Part shown: positions 58,734 to 64,000 of the stretch, piece after piece
Numbering within the stretch: position 1 is the stretch's first letter
Layout: every line of letters begins with the position of its first letter
Source: Elymus sibiricus
Lineage: Eukaryota > Streptophyta > Magnoliopsida > Poales > Poaceae
DNA: 64,000 bases
Assembly (NCBI GenBank): GCA_039707655.1
Contig: CM077676.1
Location: 79,655,395-79,719,394, forward strand
Direction of reading: 5' to 3'
Notes under the pieces: generated by a model
The model's input: only the letters and a program-made list of their open reading frames with translations
Database searches by the model: none
Told to the model about the DNA's origin: nothing
Program-made: the position numbers and the translations under genes

Positions 58734-59532
58734 GAACCGAACCCCATTTTTCTAAAAATGTATCGCGCCAAGTTTCATGGGTCTCCCACATGCCCTCATA
58801 CCGTAAAGATCTAGCCCGGACTTGATGTGTTTGATCATGGAATTTCAACAATATCAGGCCACGATCCGCCATTGCCGCCGTGAGATGAGTTAGGCTCGCC
58901 TGAGGGTAACATGTGCACCACTCCGTGGATGCAAGAGCTTGATCCAGTCTAGCCCGGGTGAAACTTCCTCCTGCAACTTTCTTCTCGAAGGTCCAAAACC
59001 GGCCCAGATAGCCAATGTCGAGCAACATGCAAACATCAACCGCATCTCAAAACCCCTGGATTTGTGCATTTCTGCGATTACCTATTCCTTCATGTTCATC
59101 GTGATGTAGCACTTCAGTGAAATCGCCCAAGCATAGCCAAGGGAGAGCGCTCAAAGTGGCTATCCCGTTCATAATGTCCCAGGTCTGGTGTCGTAGATGT
59201 GTTTGTGCCTCTCCGTAAATGCAGGTCAACCTCCAAGGATCATGGCTAACCTCTTCTACCTTAGCATCAATATGGTACACCGAGTCACCCAAGATCTCAA
59301 TATCTATGTTATTATTCCAGAAAATTTTGATCCCCCCACTTCTACCTTGACTACTAACTACATAAGCTTTATCATAGCCTAGAGTACTAGCTAAAGACTC
59401 TACGCGTGTTGCGTTTATTTGAGTTTCGGTGATGCACAACACGGTAGGGGCAAACTTCCTCATGAAATCGCGAAGTTCTTGAACTATCGTGGCGTTGCCC
59501 GCACCACGACAGTTCAAACAAAATGTACTCAT
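58734..59532 (-). pseudogene. LINE ORF2 fragment C: N-terminal endonuclease
   Basis: Apurinic-type endonuclease of a plant LINE, minus strand. Best start is ATG at 59532 (MSTFCLNCRGAGNATIVQEL), just after the ORF1 stop. Landmarks: NCRGAGN, APTVLCITETQI, GRSGGIKIFWNN, WRLTCIYGEAQTH, LPWLCLGDFTEVLHHDEH; after a TGA at about 59044, FWTFEKKVAGG, RLDQALAS and MADRGLILLKF. The endonuclease nicks target DNA to prime reverse transcription. It continues in frame at 47857 once the chromovirus element is removed (WGSVLLGTG across the junction). Confidence 0.88.
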
Positions 59533-59567
59533 TGGGCACGACAAAGCTCCTCTTGGAAGCCCGCCAA

Positions 59568-60709
59568 TCATCCTTTAGCTGATGCGTTGTTGCCATCTTC
59601 TCCTTCTGCTACTATTTTTGCTTTCTTGGGATCTCTCGTCGGCGGTGGGCTCAACGGAGATGCACCAAATGGCACTAAGGCTAGCTGATTGTTGCTTCCA
59701 AGTGTGACTTGGAGCGATGCTGTTCCATCGCTTTGCATCATAGCTGAAGCTGCCTGCTCCGATCGCTCTGACCGTTTTGTATTCTTATCAAGCATGTCCA
59801 CACCCCACTGCTTGGTACTCGGCTCCTGGGTGTATGGATCAATGAGTGCATCATCCGCAACCTCATAATGTTGAGATGCGTAGCCACCCCTTCCACCATC
59901 GGCCCGGCCACCGCGGCGTCTACCCCGGCACCCTCGGCCCTCTCCTGGTCCTCTCCCCATGCGCATGTACCAAGAAGCCCTGAGGTCCTTGAAGATCAAG
60001 GCCGAGGGAGGGTGAATTCCGTTGTCGTGCTCCTTAAACAAGTGACCTAGCATCCCAGAGATGGTACACCAATCTGCGAGAGCCTCTCATACTTGACCCT
60101 CTAAATCTGACGCTGGCTGTCACGGATCATAGAAACGACGTTCTTCAAAGGACCGTTGACATTGATTTTCACCCACACACGATAGAAGTTTCGCGTGAAA
60201 TCTTGAGATTGGGGTTCAGCAAATAGAACTTCTCCCACCTTGGCTGCTAATGGTGTGACGAGGTGCGCATAGAGGTCCAGCACATCGTGTATTTGGATCC
60301 AGATGTCCAGGGTATCAAGCTTGATCGTAGAGGGTTTGGTGACCCCATCATACGGCACCATAATCACACCATCTCCTCTGAAATTCCAAGGCCCATCGTG
60401 CATGACTCTCTCCCAATCTTCCAAACAACAGAATTGGATAGTGTATAGGTTGTCCTTAAGAGGTATGAATTTTGCCTCCTATACTATGTCCCAAGCTGAT
60501 CGCATGTTCTGGTAAAACCAGGTCTGACCGTAGGATCGCGTGTTCACCCTCACGAGCGCAATCCACCTGGCTGCCTTTGGCGGCGCATCTTTCTTGTCAA
60601 AAACGACATCATCTAGATCCTCCTCACGCGGTCCTAGTTCTGCCATCATTCGTGCTGAGTCATAAATCCCAGCTAAGCCCGGGGCTCTCTCAGAATCCAT
60701 GGAGATCAC
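59568..60709 (-). pseudogene. LINE ORF1: RNA-binding protein (DUF4283-like and zinc knuckle)
   Basis: Minus strand, from ATG at 60709 or 60700. The first ~76 codons are acidic; a stop (TAG, ~60479) and frameshift lead to 60424-60101, which has WERVMHDGPWNFRGDGVIM, LDIWIQIHDVLDLY and VKINVNGPLKN, all typical of the DUF4283 domain of plant LINE ORF1. After another break, 60053-59568 gives a degenerate zinc-knuckle area (MLGHLFKEHDNGIHPP), an Arg/Gly-rich basic segment (GRGCRGRRRGGRADGGRGG) and a tail. ORF1 binds the LINE RNA. Stops and shifts make it non-functional. Confidence 0.82.
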
Positions 60710-60966
60710 TAACCCGAAGACTAGACAGATCGGGTTTGGTGAGGAACCCTAAAGCCCTTCGCTCCTCAGTAGCTTCCCCGGAATGGGCGACGATCAGGGA
60801 TCGCCCTCGTCACACGGCGGCAGGCTACGAGGATGAAACAACGGCAAGGGAGGAAAACTTGACTCGATGGCGCCCAAAGTCACCTGGAGAACAAGGAAAC
60901 CCTATCACGAGGGAAAATCGGACATCGTCGACTACGTAACAATGAAGAGTGACTCTTCATCCACGC
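60710..60966 (-). other. LINE 5' untranslated region (putative) and TSD of solo LTR
   Basis: Non-coding on the minus strand, upstream of ORF1. The exact LINE 5' end is not visible. Includes a GAAGAGTGACTCTTC palindrome (60944-60958). 60962-60966 CACGC is the left TSD of the solo LTR. Confidence 0.4.
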
Positions 60967-62520
60967 TGCTACTTGTAGTCTGCGTTGGTATTTCCCCGAA
61001 GAGGAGAGGATGATGCAGTACAGTAGAGATAAGTATTTCCCTCAGTTAAGAACCAAGGTTATCAATCCAGTAGAAGAAACAAGCAAAATTCCGTTAAGAG
61101 CACATGCACACAAAAGAGCAAACACTTGCACCCAACGCAAATAAGAGGGTTGTCAATCCTCTTAGCGGTTATTTGCAAGGATTAAATCTTATAGAGATAA
61201 ATAGATAAACTAAAATATTAATTAAAATAAAAGTAAATAAATTGCAGCAAGGTATTTTTAGGTTTTTTTATATATGATAAAGTAGAGCTGGGGGCCATAG
61301 TTTTCACTAGAGGCTTCTCTCTCGAACACATAGCATACGGTGGGTAGACAAATTACTGTTGGGCAATTGATAGAAAAGCAAATAATTATGAAGGATTCAT
61401 GGCAATGATCATGTATATAGGCATCACGTCCGAGACAAGTAGACCGACTCCTGTCTGCATCTAGTACTATTACTCCACCCATCGACCGCTATCTAGCATG
61501 CATCTAGGCTATTAAGTATGAAACAGAGTAACGCCTTAAGCAAGATGACATGATGTAGACAAAGTAAAATCAAGCAATATGATTAAACCCCATCTTTTTA
61601 TCCGTAATGGTAACAATACAAATACGTGTCATGTCCCCTTCTGTCACTAGGATTGAGCACCGCAAGATTGAACCCATCACAAAGCACCTCTCCCATTACA
61701 AGATAAATCAATCTAGTAGGCCAAACCAAATCGATAGATCGGAGAGAAATAAAAAGCTATAATAATCATGCATAAAAGAGTTTAGAGAAGATTCAAATAT
61801 TTCTCATGAATAATCTGATCATAAACTCACAATTCATCGGATCCCAACAAACACACCACAAAAGAAGATTACATCGGATAGAACTCCAAGAACATCAAGG
61901 AGAACATGGTATTGAAGATCAAAGAGAGAGAAGAAGACATCTAGCTACTAGATATGGACCCGTAGGTCTGTGGTAAACTACTTACACATCATCAGGGTAG
62001 CAAGGTTGATGAAGAAGCCCTCCGTGATCGATTCCCCCTCCGGCAGAGTACCGGAAAAGGCCTCCAGATGGGATCGCGGAAGAACAGAGGCTTGCGGCGG
62101 CGGAAAGGTTTTCTCTTCTGGCTCTCTGTTGGTTTTGGAATATTTGGAAATTTATAGTGTTGGAATTAGGTCAAGAGGTGCCACGAGGGGCCCACAAGCC
62201 TGGGGGCGCACCCCCTAGGCACGCCCTCCAGGCTTGCCGCCTCCTCGTGGCTCTTCTGGTCTTCTCCCGAAGCTTCCTGGGTCTCTTCTGGTCCAGAAAA
62301 AATTAATCCAAAGTTTTTTTCTCGTTTGGATACTTTTTGATAATGATTTTCTGAAAAGGCAAAAACAAGCAGAAAACAGCAACTGGCACTGGGCAATGGG
62401 TTAATAAGTTAGTCCAAAAAAATAATATATAATGGCATATAATTGCATATAAAACATCCAAGATTGATACTATAATAGCATGGAACAATTAAAAATTATA
62501 AGTACGTTGGAGACGTATCA
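60967..62520 (-). mobile_element. Solo LTR, Athila-group (same family as Athila II/III LTRs)
   Basis: 1554 bp, minus strand TGATACGTCTCCAACGTACT at 62520 to the TGCTACTTG tip at 60967. TSD CACGC/CACGA (60962-60966, 62521-62525, one mismatch). Contains the shared AACTGGCACTGGGCA core near 62380. No internal sequence on either side, so a recombination product. Confidence 0.88.
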
Positions 62521-62525
62521 CACGA

Positions 62526-63003
62526 CGTGGCCGAAGAGCCCTTTTCGTCCAACAGTGGGCTAAAGATAACCTTTTTTTTCACATGTGGGCCAAAAAGGAA
62601 CTCTTCATTCCTAGCACAAACGAAGAGGCACTCTTCATTCTAACACGGAATGAAAAAGTGCAACTACATTAAAGTATGGCTACCCATGTCCCTGCTGCTC
62701 CGGAGCTCCCTTGGTTGAACCCTCACGCCATCAGGACCGTATTAATGACGACAATCCATTCAAACGAATAATAGCTTGAATCGTGCATCGTGAAATATAA
62801 ATTTCGCCTTACAATCTACATCGGCCGTCGCAAGCCTACATCACGCTCGATGAGATATTTTTCAATTACTCTCATCCATCTACTTATGTAGTTGTTGCCA
62901 ACTTCTTAGAATTGTAACTCATCCTATTGTTGGCAATGGTCGTGCGCACCATCATCCGTGCCATCCGCGGATGTGAACTGGATGTTGCCAACTCTGGCAA
63001 TAA
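62526..63003. other. Unassigned sequence
   Basis: About 480 bases with no gene. Repeated AACTCTTCATTC / CACTCTTCATTC words (62600-62640) echo the palindrome at 60944. Beyond, AT-rich sequence without identifiable features. Confidence 0.4.
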
Positions 63004-63099
63004 CAACAAGAGAGAAGTCCATATTACAACCCTCAGCTACCACCAAAGTCTAAGATACAACCCCGAACTCCAAAACTGTTTACTTTACACCCTCGAACT

Positions 63100-63175
63100 T
63101 TCAAAACCGGACAAAAATCAACCCAGACTCGGTTTTGACTCTGTCTTGACCGGTTTTGACCATTGACTGCCTAGT
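63100..63175 (+). repeat. Inner part of left inverted-repeat arm
   Basis: Pairs with 64000-63925. Contains repeated AAAACCGG/CCGGTTTT words, so the arm is itself palindromic in places. Confidence 0.75.
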
Positions 63176-63924
63176 CAGCTGCCCAGTCAGCGATCCACTT
63201 ATCTCAGCCCACACAGCCACCGCCGCCGCCACCTCCTCCTCACTCGATCCCGCGGGCGCCGTTGCGCCGCCCAGCCAACTGCCGGCAGTCCGCCACCAAC
63301 GAGCGGCGCCGCCACCTCCAGCCGCTCCCCAGGCCCCCAACACTTCCCCTGCGCCGCCCCACGCTCTGTCCGACGGCCACGACCACCACGCTCGCGCAGC
63401 CGTCGTCCCGCACAGCTCCTAGCCGCCGTCCATCTCACCTCCTCTGCCACCCTGCCGGAGCCCTGCCTCCACTCGCGGCCGTCACGCCAGCCACCGGTGA
63501 GCTCAACTCCACCCGCACGAAGGCTCCCGCCGAGCTCCACCCGAGACCTGCGCCGGCTCTGCCCATCACCGGGAGGTCAGCCACAACCGCCTGCCCACTC
63601 ACGTGCAGAAGTAGCCGTCCTCCGCCGACGCGCGACCTCCAGCAGACCGCGTTGCCGGCCGACGTTCGCCGATCTCCCGTGGCTGCGCGCCTCCACTCAC
63701 AGGTCAATGCCGCCCCCACATGCGTCCGCGCAGCCGTCCTGCTGGTCGCCGCTGCCCAGCCGTGAAGGTCCGTGCTGCCCGCTTGATCTTGCCTCCCGCG
63801 TTGGCCGCTTGCTGCGGGATCGATCGATTGTTGTGGGATCAATCGAGACTGAAGCTAGCAGCTGCTCCTGCCTCTGATTGATTGATTCTGATAGGCTTTT
63901 GGTGAAAGAAAAAGTGAAAACTGG

Positions 63925-64000
63925 GTGACGTGGCGGGGTGACTAGTCAAAACCGGTCAGGGTCAAAACCAGCTGAGGGATGGTTTTTGTCCGGTTTTGAA
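63925..64000 (-). repeat. Inner part of right inverted-repeat arm
   Basis: Reverse complement begins TTCAAAACCGGACAAAAA at 64000. About 75-80% identical to 63100-63175 by eye. Confidence 0.75.

Larger units (their letters stand above)
63004..64000. mobile_element. Probable Mutator-like (MULE) element, left TIR and interior, cut by window end
   Basis: The left arm (from about 63013, GAAGTCCATATTACAACCC) leads to a stretch 63100-63175 (TTCAAAACCGGACAAAAA...TTGACCGGTTTTGACC). Its inverted copy occupies 63925-64000, with the window ending at the base that pairs with 63100. The outer ~90 bases of the right arm should lie just beyond. The interior (63190-63780) is GC-rich and Pro/Ala/Ser-biased in all frames. 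Long TIRs with GC-rich cargo suggest a MULE or Pack-MULE; no transposase is present. TSD cannot be checked. Confidence 0.6.

Noticed and set aside
63262..63765. Pro/Ala/Thr-rich ORFs in the right-edge element
   Set aside because: All frames in this GC-rich stretch are open and low-complexity; there is no recognisable domain, so I report composition only.

Overview
This window reads as plant nuclear DNA from a large grass genome. The LTR families look like those of Triticeae (wheat, barley, rye, Aegilops); that is recognition from memory, not a search. I see no intact host gene, tRNA, rRNA or CRISPR array. Almost every base belongs to transposable elements inserted into one another, and target-site duplications (TSDs) let the order of insertion be read directly.

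The base layer is an L1-like LINE on the minus strand. Its 5' end lies near 60.9 kb and its sequence runs leftwards to 3321. It is cut by (a) the 3' end of a Tat-type Ty3/gypsy element (1-3320), (b) a CACTA DNA transposon (3910-46239, TSD ATG) and (c) a chromovirus-like LTR element with 4.19 kb LTRs and no gag-pol (47863-58728, TSD CAGCA). A solo Athila-type LTR (60967-62520) sits just upstream of the LINE. The LINE reading frame resumes in register across (b) and (c).

The CACTA element has 21-bp TIRs, a decayed TNP2-type transposase on the plus strand (4547-7837) and subterminal repeats. A second Tat-type element (7838-45047, TSD AAGAC, tRNA-Lys primer site, decayed PR-RT-RH-aRH-IN, most of gag missing) lies inside the transposase ORF, whose acidic C-terminus resumes at 45053. 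Tat element 2 was hit by five Athila-group insertions, all on the minus strand: a solo LTR (13275-14922), Athila I (16946-24534), Athila II (25572-30933) and Athila III (32924-44169). Athila III itself contains a chromovirus-type solo LTR (36252-39642, TSD GGCAT). The deepest path is LINE > CACTA > Tat 2 > Athila III > solo LTR, five levels.

Both Tat elements carry, between pol and the 3' LTR, a gene on the opposite strand with a Transposase_28-like N-terminal region ('putative gypsy type transposon' domain), canonical GT-AG introns and a TATA-like box of its own. The Athila elements are all non-autonomous: I and II carry a related ORF of unknown function where gag-pol should be, and III keeps only gag and protease. 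The right edge (about 63.01 kb to the end) is one side of a long inverted repeat with GC-rich cargo, probably a Mutator-like element cut by the window end.

The elements do not form a pathway. Most ORFs are broken by stops and frameshifts.
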